From positions 1-41,760 of the forward strand of contig CAMRDW010000006.1 in the NCBI GenBank assembly GCA_947041315.1: a stretch of DNA of 41,760 nucleotides, read 5' to 3'. Positions 1 through 11,026 of this stretch are shown here, one piece after another (the first letter of the stretch is position 1; each line of letters starts with the position of its first letter). The position numbers and the translations under genes were made by a program. Origin of the DNA: an uncultured Enterovibrio sp. GTDB lineage: Bacteria > Pseudomonadota > Gammaproteobacteria > Enterobacterales > Vibrionaceae. The notes beneath the pieces were generated by a model. That model had not been told where the DNA came from. It saw nothing but the letters and a program-made list of their open reading frames with translations, and did no database searches.

Positions 1-210
1 GACTGTTGCGCTTTAATTCGACAACGTTATGCAGAGATTGGCAGTGGCGATCAAGCTTATATTCCTCAAGCTATTTCTTGTGCGATTAGAACATTAAATT
101 CCATTGCATCAGACGAAACCCTCCCCATGGTAACAAGAGAAAATGCGGCCTTTTCTGCCGCCAATTTATTAATAAGCGATCATGAAGACATTGATACCCC
201 TCAACGTTGA
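1..210 (+). CDS. C-terminal part of an unidentified protein (runs in from left edge)
   Basis: Frame 1 is open from base 1 to TGA at 208-210 (...[50 protein letters not shown]). The last codons and the stop lie inside a copy of the dispersed repeat. Confidence 0.55.
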   Translation, partial: DCCALIRQRYAEIGSGDQAYIPQAISCAIRTLNSIASDETLPMVTRENAAFSAANLLISDHEDIDTPQR

Positions 211-320
211 AACTGCGTGGGTGTTGGCTGCTCTCGCTCAAGGCCAATCACAGAGTAAATCTATGCTCAGGGCCTTCACTCGTTTGCCGCAGGTGCGCAT
301 CTTCAACTTTTTTGGGTATA
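193..320 (+). repeat. Dispersed ~127 bp palindromic repeat, copy 1
   Basis: gatacccctcaacgttgaaactgcgtgggtgttggctgctctcgctcaaggccaatcac...cttcaactttttttgggtata-type sequence matching the family consensus, with TATACCC/GGGTATA-like ends. Confidence 0.9.
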
Positions 321-379
321 TCTCCTCAGGGGCTTCACTCATTGGCCGCAGGCGCGCATCTTCAAGTATCTTGGGTATA
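321..379 (+). repeat. Right-half copy of the dispersed repeat in tandem with copy 1
   Basis: tctcctcaggggcttcactcattggccgcaggcgcgcatcttcaagtatcttgggtata matches the right half of the consensus. Confidence 0.9.
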
Positions 380-835
380 ATGAAAAAATAAATCAAAATG
401 AAATAAGATGTCTTAAACCCGATATACTTTCATTTCATCGGCTTAATTTCAAAATAATATGCTTTCTTTTTGATTTTAAGCCTGTTTTTTTATCTTGATC
501 TTATCCACATGAGGTGTTCTTTTTTTATGCATTTCTCATAGAAAAAACTTTTTTATAAAAAACAGATTATTAATATTAAAATGCAGTCTGAACATTGTAT
601 CTCTCTATCCTCCAGAGTCAGAAGATCTCTAATGCACCTCCAGAATAACAAAGAACAAAATAAACACACAAAATAAAAAAAGTGAAATGATCTATTTATT
701 CTCCATCCTAAACTTGATATTATCATTTCATCAAAAAGAAACTCACGCCTTGTTTTTGCCTATTTTCAATGCAGTTACCTGCATATTAAAATAACGAACG
801 TTCTCTTTTTTCATGCGGCGTTACTCATATTAGAG

Positions 836-963
836 ATATCCCCGTCGCCTTTGAAGCTGCGTGGGTGTTGGCGACGCTCGTTCAGCCTAATAACAGAGTC
901 CATCTATGCTCAGGGGCTTCACTCGCTTGGCGCCTACACGCATCTTCAATTACTTTGGGTATA
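836..963 (+). repeat. Dispersed palindromic repeat, full copy
   Basis: atatccccgtcgcctttgaagctgcgtgggtgttggcgacgctcgttcagcc...cttcaattactttgggtata. Confidence 0.93.
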
Positions 964-965
964 GA

Positions 966-1484
966 ATGAAAACGCTCTTAATTTGTTTGTTTTTTATAAG
1001 TTTTCTCGGTGGGACATACCTGTCAAAATACAGTATTAGCCAAGCCAATAATGTCATATTACCTAAAATCTCTCCTCTTTATAAAGAAGAAGCAACGGAA
1101 GATTATGTATGGTTAAACACGGCGCTTTTTGAAGACAAATTTCATAAAAATACCCATTATTATTTACGGGCTTCCTTTGATAAAAAGGACAAGCTTAAAC
1201 TGATCCAAATACATATAAAACTACAGCTTAAAAATTGGTATTTAATCAATGAAGCGTCAATCGAGTCTGAAAGCCTTAACCTTGTGAAAATAGAGCGTTC
1301 ATTTAATCATGATGACCAAGTTAATGAGAAAATTATTATTAACATATCAAAACAAACGCTACAAAACATGACAAAAAAAGAAACAAAAATAGAACTAAAT
1401 GGAAAAAACAAAGATTACAGTTTTTTTATAAATAAAAACATTTCCAGCCTTTTTTTAAATAGCATCCAAGAAAGAACAAGTTAA
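966..1484 (+). CDS. Hypothetical exported protein (likely N-terminal signal sequence)
   Basis: The ORF from 906 includes 20 repeat-derived codons. An internal ATG at 966 gives MKTLLICLFFISFLGGTYLSKYSISQA..., a hydrophobic signal-like N-terminus. Confidence 0.6.
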   Translation: MKTLLICLFFISFLGGTYLSKYSISQANNVILPKISPLYKEEATEDYVWLNTALFEDKFHKNTHYYLRASFDKKDKLKLIQIHIKLQLKNWYLINEASIESESLNLVKIERSFNHDDQVNEKIIINISKQTLQNMTKKETKIELNGKNKDYSFFINKNISSLFLNSIQERTS

Positions 1485-1577
1485 TTTAGACTGAATATAA
1501 ATTTTCTTTTTTATATCCTTTGGGCTCCTCTCCTCCCTTTTGGGTCGATTTAAAAAAGAGGAAATATCAACGGATGC

Positions 1578-2942
1578 TTATCGGGTCTCATCTGCGTCTT
1601 TTTTCCAAAGCAATGTGAGCATTTTTCCTTCAAATCCCTCGCACACAAATAAATCGGCCACACAAGCGAGGTGCTTTCCATAAAAAATGAGTGGGGTTCT
1701 TTTACGCGCCCAAGTCGGAACACCGTATTCTTGAAACAATTTTTTTAATTTCCGTTTTCCCTGCCGTCCAAGAGGATGAGCCCAAAGACCTTGAGGATCA
1801 AAATGGACACTCACCGCTTCATTTTCATCAGGCTCTCTTAATTTTAAGCCTTGCTCTGCTGAGTCTAAAGTCAAATACAGGTGCCCTATATCATCTGGCA
1901 GTATCAATTCCACTTGAGTTTTAAGCTCACTTTCCCACAAAGCAACATCAGAAAAAAAAGGAAGAATATACAAGCCCTCTTGATGACGACGGATTTGCCA
2001 TTCCCCTATTTTTATTTTTGGGTTAGCGTCTTCACTTGCGTCCATCACGCAATGAAAAACCTGTTGCAACTGAGCATACGAAAGCGCCATATGGGTTCTT
2101 TTCTTAAACCAACGACGAAGAAGAGCCGATTGAAGGCGCAACGAATGTTTTTTAAGAACCCCAATTAAAAGTGTTCCTTCTTTGCTAAGCACTTTTTTAT
2201 CATGCTCCATCAGCAATTCATCTAACAAATTTTCTTGTTCTGCACAAAGAGCGGCAGCGCGATGAATGGCTTTATTGAGGCCTTTCCATCTTTCTTGTGC
2301 CAAAGGAAGCCATGCATGGCGAATAAAATTTCGATCAAATCGACAATCTAAATTACTTTCATCCTCCAGCCAAACAAGCCCCTCTTGAGCTGCATATTTT
2401 GCGATTTCATCACGGGATACCTGTAAAAAGGGACGAAATAACACGCCCTCCCCAAACAGACGAGTCTCAGGCATGGCCGCCAATCCAGCAGGACCACTCC
2501 CTCTTTTTAATGCAAGAAGAAAAGACTCCACTTGATCGTCCGCATGCTGAGCGGTTAAAACCAAAGCCCCCGCTTGCATGACGCTTTCAATCGCGCGGTA
2601 TCTTGCATCTCTTGCTTGTTTTTCAAGGCTTTCACCTTTTTTTTCTATCCTGACAAACAAACCTTCAAAAGCGAATCCAAGCGCCCTTGACCAAGATTGG
2701 CATTGTGTCATCCAAGCATCAGCATTGGGGCTTAGACCATGATGAACATGAACAATCAAATAAGAATGTTGAGGATGAATGTCTCGGTAACGGCCTAAAA
2801 GACGGAGCATAACCCGAGAATCTAACCCACCACTCAATGCCAAAATAATTTGACGCGGCGTGTGGGTATGCGCATCAAGGGCATTTTCAAACAAAGAAAA
2901 CATACGTCTGTTTACTCTCATGATAAAGAAAAGATATAACAA
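1578..2942 (-). CDS. tilS: tRNA(Ile)-lysidine synthase
   Basis: N-terminal PP-loop motif ILALSGGLDSRVMLRLL, followed by HVHHGLSPNADAW and TAQHADDQVESFLL; lies downstream of accA as in many gammaproteobacteria. The true start may be the internal Met of MFSLFENAL. Confidence 0.93.
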   Translation of the reverse strand: MLYLFFIMRVNRRMFSLFENALDAHTHTPRQIILALSGGLDSRVMLRLLGRYRDIHPQHSYLIVHVHHGLSPNADAWMTQCQSWSRALGFAFEGLFVRIEKKGESLEKQARDARYRAIESVMQAGALVLTAQHADDQVESFLLALKRGSGPAGLAAMPETRLFGEGVLFRPFLQVSRDEIAKYAAQEGLVWLEDESNLDCRFDRNFIRHAWLPLAQERWKGLNKAIHRAAALCAEQENLLDELLMEHDKKVLSKEGTLLIGVLKKHSLRLQSALLRRWFKKRTHMALSYAQLQQVFHCVMDASEDANPKIKIGEWQIRRHQEGLYILPFFSDVALWESELKTQVELILPDDIGHLYLTLDSAEQGLKLREPDENEAVSVHFDPQGLWAHPLGRQGKRKLKKLFQEYGVPTWARKRTPLIFYGKHLACVADLFVCEGFEGKMLTLLWKKDADETR

Positions 2943-3029
2943 TCAAAGAAGGTGAAAAAATAAGCGATTCACGGCAAGATCACAGTCGGTGTTTTTGTCT
3001 TTAAAGGCGTGATAAAAAAAAGAGGCTTC

Positions 3030-3054
3030 ATAAAAAAAGGGGCAAAAGCCCCTT
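3030..3054 (-). terminator. Rho-independent terminator downstream of accA
   Basis: Stem AAGGGGC-aaaa-GCCCCTT with a T tract on the minus strand (plus strand taaaaaaaggggcaaaagcccctt). Confidence 0.75.
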
Positions 3055-3140
3055 ATCACTTGCAAAAATCCGCCATGTGATCGGCTGATGTATTTGAGCG
3101 GTCAAGCTTGAAGCGACGTGGCTCTGGGCGACGTGCAGCG

Positions 3141-3158
3141 TCAATTACTTTGGGTATA
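3141..3158 (+). repeat. Right-end fragment of the dispersed repeat, with degenerate sequence to its left
   Basis: tcaattactttgggtata is identical to the repeat right end. The upstream gcttgaagcgacgtggctctgggcgacg is only loosely related. Confidence 0.65.
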
Positions 3159-4121
3159 TCAACAGTAGCCATAACTCATTAAACGTTGGAAACGACGCTC
3201 TTTTAAGCTTGCGACATCAAAACTCATTAATTCATCAAGCTGTTTGATGATTTGGGCTTTGATGTTTTCAGCCGTTTTGGCTTGGTTTCGATGAGCGCCG
3301 CCCATGGGCTCTTCAATCACAGCATCAATCAGATTTTGCTCCAAAAGACGCGAGGCGGTCATGCCCATCGCTTCTGCCGCCTGAGGGGCTTTATTAGAGT
3401 CTCTCCATAAAATAGAAGCGCAACCTTCAGGAGAAATAACAGAATAAGTCGAATATTGAAGCATATTGACAAAATCACCCACGCCGATGGCCAAAGCGCC
3501 ACCTGAGCCCCCTTCTCCCACGACATTCACAATCACAGGCACGTTCAAACCAGACATTTCTTTTAAATTCCGAGCAATGGCTTCTGATTGACCACGCTCT
3601 TCAGCTTCAATGCCAGGATAAGCCCCTGCTGTATCGATAAAGGTGATGATTGGCATATTAAAACGCTCCGCCATTTTCATGAGACGCAAGGCTTTACGGT
3701 ATCCTTCAGGCTTTGGCATGCCAAAATTTCGCACCACCTTTTCACGGGTTTTACGGCCTTTTTGATGACCGATGATCATCACAGGACGTCCATCCAAACG
3801 GGCCATTCCACCCACGATGGCTTTGTCATCGGCATAGGCTCGGTCACCGGCCAATTCGACGAATTCAGTAAAAATAAGTTCAGCATAATCTAAGGTATAA
3901 GGTCTGCGTGGATGTCGAGCCAATTGCGCCACTTGCCATGCCCCTAGATCGCTAAAGATTTTTCTCGTCAATTCAGCGCTTTTGCTTTCCAATTGCTCTA
4001 TTTCTTTATCAAGATTGACAGACTCCGTGCTGTTACCGCGTTTCGTGACAACCCTCAGGGCTTCAATTTTGGCTTCAAGTTCCGCAATGGGCTGTTCAAA
4101 TTCAAGAAAATTAAGACTCAT
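3159..4121 (-). CDS. accA: Acetyl-CoA carboxylase carboxyltransferase subunit alpha
   Basis: [24 protein letters not shown]-terminus; [41 protein letters not shown] and [15 protein letters not shown] motifs. Confidence 0.97.
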   Translation of the reverse strand: MSLNFLEFEQPIAELEAKIEALRVVTKRGNSTESVNLDKEIEQLESKSAELTRKIFSDLGAWQVAQLARHPRRPYTLDYAELIFTEFVELAGDRAYADDKAIVGGMARLDGRPVMIIGHQKGRKTREKVVRNFGMPKPEGYRKALRLMKMAERFNMPIITFIDTAGAYPGIEAEERGQSEAIARNLKEMSGLNVPVIVNVVGEGGSGGALAIGVGDFVNMLQYSTYSVISPEGCASILWRDSNKAPQAAEAMGMTASRLLEQNLIDAVIEEPMGGAHRNQAKTAENIKAQIIKQLDELMSFDVASLKERRFQRLMSYGYC

Positions 4122-4178
4122 AGAAGAATCCTGTTTAAGTTGTTAAATGCCTCTTATAAAAAAAAGGAGGCAAGAATG

Positions 4179-7100
4179 TCAATCAAATTCCAACTCGACT
4201 TGTTTTTCGCCAAGCAGGGCTTTTAAATCGTCGATTAATTTATCATCGGGTGTCACTCGCCATTGCGTTCCTAAAACCAATTTTCCTCTCGCGTCATCAC
4301 GCTGATAATAAAGATTAATCGGAACAGTCCCGGCTTGATGTGGCCCTAGAATTTCAGTAAATCGCTCGAAAAATTTTTCATCAATTTGCCTGTCTATCAC
4401 AGAGATAGCAAGACCACGTAGGTATTTTTCACGAACTTGAGATATATCAAGCACTTCTCTTGCTGTCATTTTAAGGCCCCCATTAAAGTCATCAAGGCTG
4501 ACTTGTCCAGAAACCACTAAAATGCGATCTTTTTGAATGAAATCCAGATATTTATCCAAAACATCTGAAAACAACATCACTTCCATGCGACCAGAGCGAT
4601 CATCTAACGTCAAAATCCCAATACGAGAGCCTCGCTTTGTCGTCATGACACGCACCGCAATCACAAGACCTGCCACGGTAGACACCACGTCTCGTTTCGT
4701 TTGATGCGCATCTTCTAAACGCCAGGTCGTGTAACGTTTGAGCTCTTTGATGTAGCGATTGATTGGGTGTCCTGTCAGATACAATCCCAAGGTATCTCGC
4801 TCACCGTCTAACCATGTTTTTTCAGGCCAAGGGGGCACTTGTGTATATTTAAATTCAACGTCTTCAGGGGCTTGGGTTAATACACCAAACATATCAGCTT
4901 GACCAAATGCTTCAGCTTGATGATGTTGAGTGGCTGATTTTAATGCATCCTCTAAAGAGGCCATCAACGCGGCGCGATGAGGCCCTAACCGGTCTAACGC
5001 CCCTGATTGGATCAGTTTTTCCATGACGCGTTTATTGACTTTTTTCGTATCAATACGAGAACAAAAATCAAATAAGTCACGAAAAACACCGCCTTCTTCA
5101 CGGGCTTTAATGATGCATTCTATGGGGGCTTCCCCAACGCCTTTAATCGCCCCAATACCATAAACTATTTCATTGTCTTCATTCACATTAAAACGATATA
5201 GCCCGGCATTCACATCTGGAGGCAACAAGGTTTTTTTCATGCGCCGACATTCTTCGACCAAACCCACAATTTTATCTGTGTTGTCCATGTCCGCCGTCAT
5301 CACAGCGGCCATAAATTCAGCCGGAAAATGTGTCTTAAGCCAAAGGGTCTGATAAGAGACCAAAGCGTACGCTGCGGAGTGCGATTTGTTAAAACCATAC
5401 CCTGCGAATTTTTCTACAAGGTCAAAGATTTTCATGGCAAGTTCGGCATCGACGCCATTCTTGACGGCACCGCTTTCAAAGGTCTCACGCTGCTTTGCCA
5501 TTTCTTCGGCGTTTTTCTTGCCCATTGCACGTCGTAACATATCGGCGCCACCCAAGGAATACCCTGCGAGCACTTGCGCGATTTGCATGACTTGTTCTTG
5601 ATATAAAATAATGCCGTAAGTTGGCTCTAGAATCTCTTTTAAAGAGGCATGCTGCCATTTTTCATCGGGATAAGATACCTCTTCACGCCCGCGTTTACGC
5701 TCAATGAAATTATCCACCATCCCTGATTGCAATGGACCGGGTCGGAACAAAGCCACTAACGCTATCATGTCTTCAAAACAATCAGGTTGTAAGCGTTTTA
5801 CAAGATCTTTCATCCCTCGGGACTCAAGCTGGAAAACCGCTGTGGTTTCTGAGTTTTGTAAAATACGAAAAGACGCCGCATCATCCATCGGGATAGAATC
5901 AATCTGAACAGGCGGCTTCCCTTGGGCTTTTAAACGAGGATTGATCATCGACAAAGCCCAATCAATGATGGTCAGTGTGCGTAAACCCAAAAAGTCAAAC
6001 TTAACCAGACCCGCCGTTTCAACGTCATTTTTATCAAATTGCGTAACCGGAAAATGGCCTTCACTGTCGCAATATATAGGCGAAAAATCGGTGATGGTTG
6101 TGGGTGAAATCACCACGCCCCCGGCATGCTTCCCTGCATTTCGGGTACAGCCTTCCAAAATACGACAAGTATCAATTAACTCTCGAACGTCATCATCGGC
6201 TTTGTATATTTCCCCTAATTGAGGCTCAGCGTCAAACGCTTTTGCCAAGGTCATACCGGGTTCAAGGGGGACCATTTTGGAGATGCGATCCACAAAACCA
6301 TAAGGATGACCGAGCACGCGTCCCACATCACGTATCACCGCTTTTGCGGCCATCGTTCCAAAGGTAATGATCTGTGACACCGCATCACGCCCATACATTT
6401 GGGCGACGTGATCAATCACTTGATCTCGTTTATCCATGCAAAAATCGATGTCAAAATCCGGCATGGAAACACGTTCAGGATTTAAAAAACGTTCAAACAA
6501 AAGATCAAATTCAAGGGGGTCAAGATCCGTGATGCTTAATACATAGGCGACCAAAGAGCCCGCACCCGAACCTCGTCCCGGACCTACAGGGATCCCATTG
6601 TCCTTTGACCACTGAATAAATTCCATCACAATGAGAAAGTATCCAGGAAATCCCATTTGGTTGATAACTTGAAGTTCAACGTCTAAGCGAACATCGTATT
6701 CCGGGCGGCGTGCATTGCGCGTTTCTGGGTCGGGAAACAAGAATTGAAGGCGTTTCTCTAAGCCTTCTTTGGATTTTTTAATAAGAAAGTCACCAATTTC
6801 CATTCCTTCTGTCGGGAAATTGGGTAAGAAATATTTTCCAAGGCAGACCGTTACGTTACAGCGCTTTGCAATTTCCACTGTATTTTGAATCGCTTCAGGA
6901 ATGTCTTCAAACAAAGCGCACATTTCGTCTTCTGTTCGAAGATATTGTTCTGGACTGTAATTTTTCGGGCGACGTGGATCCACCAGTGTGAAACCATCAT
7001 GAATGGCCACACGAATTTCATGGGGTTCAAACAAATCAGACGATAAAAAACACACCTCATTTGTGGCCACCACGGGAAAGTCATTTTTTGATGCAAAATC

Positions 7101-7658
7101 AAGTGCAAAATGAAGGTAAGCTTCTTCATCTGGCCTTGAAGTACGGGTTAATTCGATGTAGTAAGCATCTGGAAAATGGGTTTTGTAAAAAGAAGCGCAT
7201 TCATCCGCGAGGGCGGTATTTCCTTTTAGCAAAGCCTGACCCAAATCCCCTTTTCTCCCCCCCGACAAAAGGATGAGTCCTTCTTTTAACTCCGTTAACC
7301 ACTCTTGGTCGATGACAGGTTGGTGCTGGATATGTCCACGAAGATAGGCTTTTGATATCAATAAAGTCAGGTTTTTATACCCCACATTGTTTGCAGCAAG
7401 CACTGTCAACTGACACAACTCATCTCCAAATGCATTTAACTGCATTTTAAAATCAGCCCCAATGATAGGTTTAACACCCTGACTTTGCGCCGCATTGTAA
7501 AACTTCACCAATCCACACAAATTGGTAAAATCAGTCAATGCCATCGCTGGCATATTTTGATCTGCGACTTGTTTAACGATGGCTTTCACTTTTCCAAGTC
7601 CATCAACCATGGAATAGTCACTGTGAACGCGAAGATGAATAAAACGAGGCTCAGACAT
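4179..7658 (-). CDS. dnaE: DNA polymerase III subunit alpha
   Basis: PHP-type N-terminus [49 protein letters not shown] and [23 protein letters not shown]; 1159 aa. Confidence 0.98.
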   Translation of the reverse strand: MSEPRFIHLRVHSDYSMVDGLGKVKAIVKQVADQNMPAMALTDFTNLCGLVKFYNAAQSQGVKPIIGADFKMQLNAFGDELCQLTVLAANNVGYKNLTLLISKAYLRGHIQHQPVIDQEWLTELKEGLILLSGGRKGDLGQALLKGNTALADECASFYKTHFPDAYYIELTRTSRPDEEAYLHFALDFASKNDFPVVATNEVCFLSSDLFEPHEIRVAIHDGFTLVDPRRPKNYSPEQYLRTEDEMCALFEDIPEAIQNTVEIAKRCNVTVCLGKYFLPNFPTEGMEIGDFLIKKSKEGLEKRLQFLFPDPETRNARRPEYDVRLDVELQVINQMGFPGYFLIVMEFIQWSKDNGIPVGPGRGSGAGSLVAYVLSITDLDPLEFDLLFERFLNPERVSMPDFDIDFCMDKRDQVIDHVAQMYGRDAVSQIITFGTMAAKAVIRDVGRVLGHPYGFVDRISKMVPLEPGMTLAKAFDAEPQLGEIYKADDDVRELIDTCRILEGCTRNAGKHAGGVVISPTTITDFSPIYCDSEGHFPVTQFDKNDVETAGLVKFDFLGLRTLTIIDWALSMINPRLKAQGKPPVQIDSIPMDDAASFRILQNSETTAVFQLESRGMKDLVKRLQPDCFEDMIALVALFRPGPLQSGMVDNFIERKRGREEVSYPDEKWQHASLKEILEPTYGIILYQEQVMQIAQVLAGYSLGGADMLRRAMGKKNAEEMAKQRETFESGAVKNGVDAELAMKIFDLVEKFAGYGFNKSHSAAYALVSYQTLWLKTHFPAEFMAAVMTADMDNTDKIVGLVEECRRMKKTLLPPDVNAGLYRFNVNEDNEIVYGIGAIKGVGEAPIECIIKAREEGGVFRDLFDFCSRIDTKKVNKRVMEKLIQSGALDRLGPHRAALMASLEDALKSATQHHQAEAFGQADMFGVLTQAPEDVEFKYTQVPPWPEKTWLDGERDTLGLYLTGHPINRYIKELKRYTTWRLEDAHQTKRDVVSTVAGLVIAVRVMTTKRGSRIGILTLDDRSGRMEVMLFSDVLDKYLDFIQKDRILVVSGQVSLDDFNGGLKMTAREVLDISQVREKYLRGLAISVIDRQIDEKFFERFTEILGPHQAGTVPINLYYQRDDARGKLVLGTQWRVTPDDKLIDDLKALLGEKQVELEFD

Positions 7659-7713
7659 AGTGCTCTTAGGTTACTAAAAAGAGAAAAAAGGCAAAGAATA
7701 CGCATGCATTCGG

Positions 7714-7842
7714 TGTATCGCCGTCACCTTTAAAAATGCAGAGGAGTTGGGCTGGGTTTCAAAAGCCAAACACCGCATTTATCTGTGCTCTGGGGATTGA
7801 CATCCTTGGCGGCCAGCTGCGTCTTCAAATATCTTGGGCATA
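7714..7842 (+). repeat. Degenerate full-length copy of the dispersed repeat
   Basis: tgtatcgccgtcacctttaaaaatgcagaggagttgggctg...agctgcgtcttcaaatatcttgggcata. Confidence 0.8.
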
Positions 7843-7855
7843 AAAAAAGAAGGCA

Positions 7856-8458
7856 TTAAAGGATGCCTAGCGCTTTTTTAACGGGTTTAAAACTTTTTCG
7901 ATACTCTGGAGTCACACCGTGTTTTTCTATGGCATCAAGATGGGCTTTCGTCGGATAAGCTTTGTGTTTTGCAAAACCGTATTGCGGGTACTTTTCATCT
8001 AAAAGCAACATCTCTCGGTCTCGAACCACTTTGGCCAAAATAGACGCAGCGCTGATTTGAGGAACCCGTAAATCGCCTTTTACGACCGCTTCACTGGGAA
8101 TAGAAAGCCCTTTCGGAATTCGGTTTCCATCAATCAATACAAAATCAGGTTTAATGGAAAGACCCGCAACCGCGCGCTCCATCGCCAACATGGTGGCATG
8201 AAGAATATTAAGCGCGTCTATTTCTTCAGGCGTTGCGCGCCCTAAAGACCAACTCAAGGCTTTTGCTTTAATTTCATCAAACAAAACCTCTCGTCTTTTT
8301 TCAGTTAATTTTTTTGAGTCGGTTAAACCTTCTATGGGATTTTGAGGGTCTAAGATCACCGCCGCCGTAACGACATCTCCCGCTAAGGGACCACGCCCAA
8401 CTTCATCAACCCCCGCGATAAGGTGTGCTGTAGGATAAACAAAGGGTTCAAATTTCAT
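7856..8458 (-). CDS. rnhB: Ribonuclease HII
   Basis: [42 protein letters not shown] and [14 protein letters not shown]. Confidence 0.97.
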   Translation of the reverse strand: MKFEPFVYPTAHLIAGVDEVGRGPLAGDVVTAAVILDPQNPIEGLTDSKKLTEKRREVLFDEIKAKALSWSLGRATPEEIDALNILHATMLAMERAVAGLSIKPDFVLIDGNRIPKGLSIPSEAVVKGDLRVPQISAASILAKVVRDREMLLLDEKYPQYGFAKHKAYPTKAHLDAIEKHGVTPEYRKSFKPVKKALGIL

Positions 8459-8461
8459 GGC

Positions 8462-9631
8462 TTATCGCCCTATTAATTTCAAGACTGCATTGGCTGCGGA
8501 TTGATCCGCATTACAGCGAATGGTTTCATGTAAGAGGCGAAATTCCTGCATTAACGCTTCGTTTTCACCTTCTAAAAGAGAGGAGATATCTTCAACCAAG
8601 GCCTCAGAACGACACGCATCTTGAAGGTATTCTGACACCAATTGCCGTCCTGCCAAAATATTGGGTAAAGACACAAATTTTGTTTTTAGCATCCATTTAG
8701 CAAGCAAGGCGGTGATCGCATTGACCTTGTACCCAACCACCATCGGCCGTTTAATGAGCATGCATTCTAAAGCCACAGTACCCGAGGCTAAAAGCACCAC
8801 ATCTGACGCGCTAATTACGTTTCGGGCCGTGTCATTCACCAAAATAAAATCAAGTGAGGGGGCCGTTTCTTTCCAGGCCAACTCAAATTGAGCACGGCGC
8901 TTGTCATTCACAAGGGCCACAACAAATTGCAAGTCGGGATAGATGTCTTTTAACTTTTTGCAAGTTTCAATGAAAACAGGTGCAAGTAAACGCACTTCTG
9001 CGCTTCGACTTCCAGGCAAGACCGCAAGATAACGCCCTTTTTGATCAAGCCCTAATAAGGCACGCGCCTGTCCTTTTTCATTGTCCATCGGAATGTCATC
9101 GGCCAAAGTGTGACCCACAAACGTGCATGGCACTTTAAAATCATCATAAAAGGCTTTTTCAAAGGGCAATAAAGCTAAAACGAGATCGGTCGCCTGGGCA
9201 ATTTTAAAGATGCGTTTTTGACGCCAAGCCCACACGCTCGGACTCACATATTGAACGGTTTTAATTCCATGTTCTTTGAGGGTTTTTTCGAGACGAAGAT
9301 TAAAATCAGGGGCATCAATCCCCACAAAGACATCCACAGGATTATCAATAAAAGCGGCGACCAGAGCCCGCTTGATTTTGAACAAACGAGGCAGGCGTTC
9401 TAACACTTCAACAATGCCCATGACCGCCAGCTCTTCAAGACAAAAAAGGCTTTCACAGTGCAAGGCTTTCATTTTGGGTCCACCAATCCCAACAAATTGC
9501 GCATCAGGATAACGCATTCTCACCGCATTGATAAAACCCGCCCCTAAAATATCACCGGACAGTTCTCCGGCAACAATACCGATTCTGAGGGGCTTGTTTT
9601 TTATCGACGTTTTGACGAGGGAGAAAGACAT
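8462..9631 (-). CDS. lpxB: Lipid-A-disaccharide synthase
   Basis: RIGIVAGELSGDILGAGFI, VGIDAPDFNLRLEKTLK, YVSPSVWAWRQKRI and LPGSRSAEV motifs. Confidence 0.97.
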   Translation of the reverse strand: MSFSLVKTSIKNKPLRIGIVAGELSGDILGAGFINAVRMRYPDAQFVGIGGPKMKALHCESLFCLEELAVMGIVEVLERLPRLFKIKRALVAAFIDNPVDVFVGIDAPDFNLRLEKTLKEHGIKTVQYVSPSVWAWRQKRIFKIAQATDLVLALLPFEKAFYDDFKVPCTFVGHTLADDIPMDNEKGQARALLGLDQKGRYLAVLPGSRSAEVRLLAPVFIETCKKLKDIYPDLQFVVALVNDKRRAQFELAWKETAPSLDFILVNDTARNVISASDVVLLASGTVALECMLIKRPMVVGYKVNAITALLAKWMLKTKFVSLPNILAGRQLVSEYLQDACRSEALVEDISSLLEGENEALMQEFRLLHETIRCNADQSAANAVLKLIGR

Positions 9632-10419
9632 TAGCGGATGAGGCCGCGTGTTGAGACGGCAAAAAAATCAACAAAAACCTTCAAGGATGGCGCTGATTTT
9701 GCCATTTCTGCGATTTTTTCTTTGGCCTCTTCTAACGCCAAACCTGAACGATACAAAACACGATAGGCCGAGCGAATCGCTTTAATCTCTTCTTTTTCAA
9801 AACCTCGACGTTTCAAGCCTTCGAGGTTCACGCCAAAAGGAATGCAGTGGTTCCCTTGCCCAATCACATAGGGCGGCACATCTTGCACAACAATCGAGCC
9901 TCCCCCTAACATGGCATGGATGCCGATGGTGCAAAATTGATGAATGGCTGTCATTCCGCCAACAATCACATGATCATCTAAAAGCACATGCCCAGCTAAA
10001 GTGGCATTGTTAGCCAAAATACAGTGGTTTCCAACAACACAATCATGTGCGACATGGGCGTTAACCATGAATAAATTATCATTTCCTACACGCGTTTTAC
10101 CACAATCTTGCACTGTACCACGGTGCATAGTGACACTTTCACGAATGATATTGCGGTCGCCAACGTGCAATTTTGTTGGCTCTCCCGCATATTTCAGATC
10201 CTGACAATCTTCGCCAATGCTTGCAAATTGGAATATCTTATTTTCTTTTCCAATTTTTGTCGGGCCTTTGATTACAACATGTGTTTTCACTTCCGTATCA
10301 TCGCCGATTTCCACGCCAGTTCCGATAAAAGAAAAAGCGCCAATTTTTACATTGGCGCCTAAAATCACCCCTTTCTCAACAATGGCCGTTGGATGAATTT
10401 GAGCTGATCCATGAATCAC
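9631..10419 (-). CDS. lpxA: UDP-N-acetylglucosamine acyltransferase
   Basis: Hexapeptide (left-handed beta helix) repeats; [58 protein letters not shown] start at 10419 two bases after the fabZ stop is preferred over the ATG at 10443. Confidence 0.95.
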   Translation of the reverse strand: MIHGSAQIHPTAIVEKGVILGANVKIGAFSFIGTGVEIGDDTEVKTHVVIKGPTKIGKENKIFQFASIGEDCQDLKYAGEPTKLHVGDRNIIRESVTMHRGTVQDCGKTRVGNDNLFMVNAHVAHDCVVGNHCILANNATLAGHVLLDDHVIVGGMTAIHQFCTIGIHAMLGGGSIVVQDVPPYVIGQGNHCIPFGVNLEGLKRRGFEKEEIKAIRSAYRVLYRSGLALEEAKEKIAEMAKSAPSLKVFVDFFAVSTRGLIR

Positions 10420-10421
10420 TA

Positions 10422-10919
10422 TTAGTACTCTCTTCTCGCACATTTAAGTTCAGCAGAGCAAACCGTCTTGCCGTCCACTTTTGCAACGCCTCGAAATGCA
10501 GCAATACCTTGGCGTGCAACAATATTGTCTTTCTTATCTCTCAAAAACTCCACTTCCAACACCAATTGATCACCCGGGATCACTGGGGCGCGGAATTTTG
10601 CTTTATCAATGCTTGCAAAATAATAGAGCTCATTGTCATTGGGCAGTCCAAATGTTTTGAATGCCAATAAACCGGTTGCTTGAGCCATCGCTTCTAAAAT
10701 AAGCACGCCTGGAAAGACGGGAAGCTGTGGAAAATGGCCTAGAAATTGAGGTTCATTGATCGAGACATTTTTAATTGCATGAAGAAAATGACCCGCTTCA
10801 AAATCGGTAACACGATCGAGCAACAAAAAAGGATAACGATGGGGAAGTAATTCTTTAATCTCGTGTATTTTCAAGACGTTTTTTTCGCGACTCAAAATAT
10901 TATTCCTGTGTGAAAGCAC
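10422..10919 (-). CDS. fabZ: 3-hydroxyacyl-[ACP] dehydratase FabZ
   Basis: [14 protein letters not shown] and [27 protein letters not shown]. The true start may be further in than the first ATG. Confidence 0.96.
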   Translation of the reverse strand: MLSHRNNILSREKNVLKIHEIKELLPHRYPFLLLDRVTDFEAGHFLHAIKNVSINEPQFLGHFPQLPVFPGVLILEAMAQATGLLAFKTFGLPNDNELYYFASIDKAKFRAPVIPGDQLVLEVEFLRDKKDNIVARQGIAAFRGVAKVDGKTVCSAELKCARREY

Positions 10920-11026
10920 ATTATTTGCCGTTAAGAACGAAAACAGCCCACAATGGAGGAAAGATAAACAACAAAGGTTGCTTATCTGCCATCAAAGCAG
11001 GCTATAACAGACAGTTTACCTAGGAT

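Noticed and set aside
182-391. 69 aa [23 protein letters not shown]...
   Set aside because: Lies almost entirely inside the dispersed repeat (1.5 copies); translated repeat rather than a gene.
6851-7129. 92 aa minus-strand ORF (and other overlapping or antisense ORFs in dnaE, bamA, rseP, dxr, tsf and glnD)
   Set aside because: Alternative frames of strongly supported housekeeping genes, with no independent coding evidence.
10320-10365. Terminator-like hairpin (ggcgccaatttttacattggcgcc) in lpxA
   Set aside because: Lies in the lpxA hexapeptide-repeat coding sequence ([10 protein letters not shown]); probably a coincidence of codon repetition.
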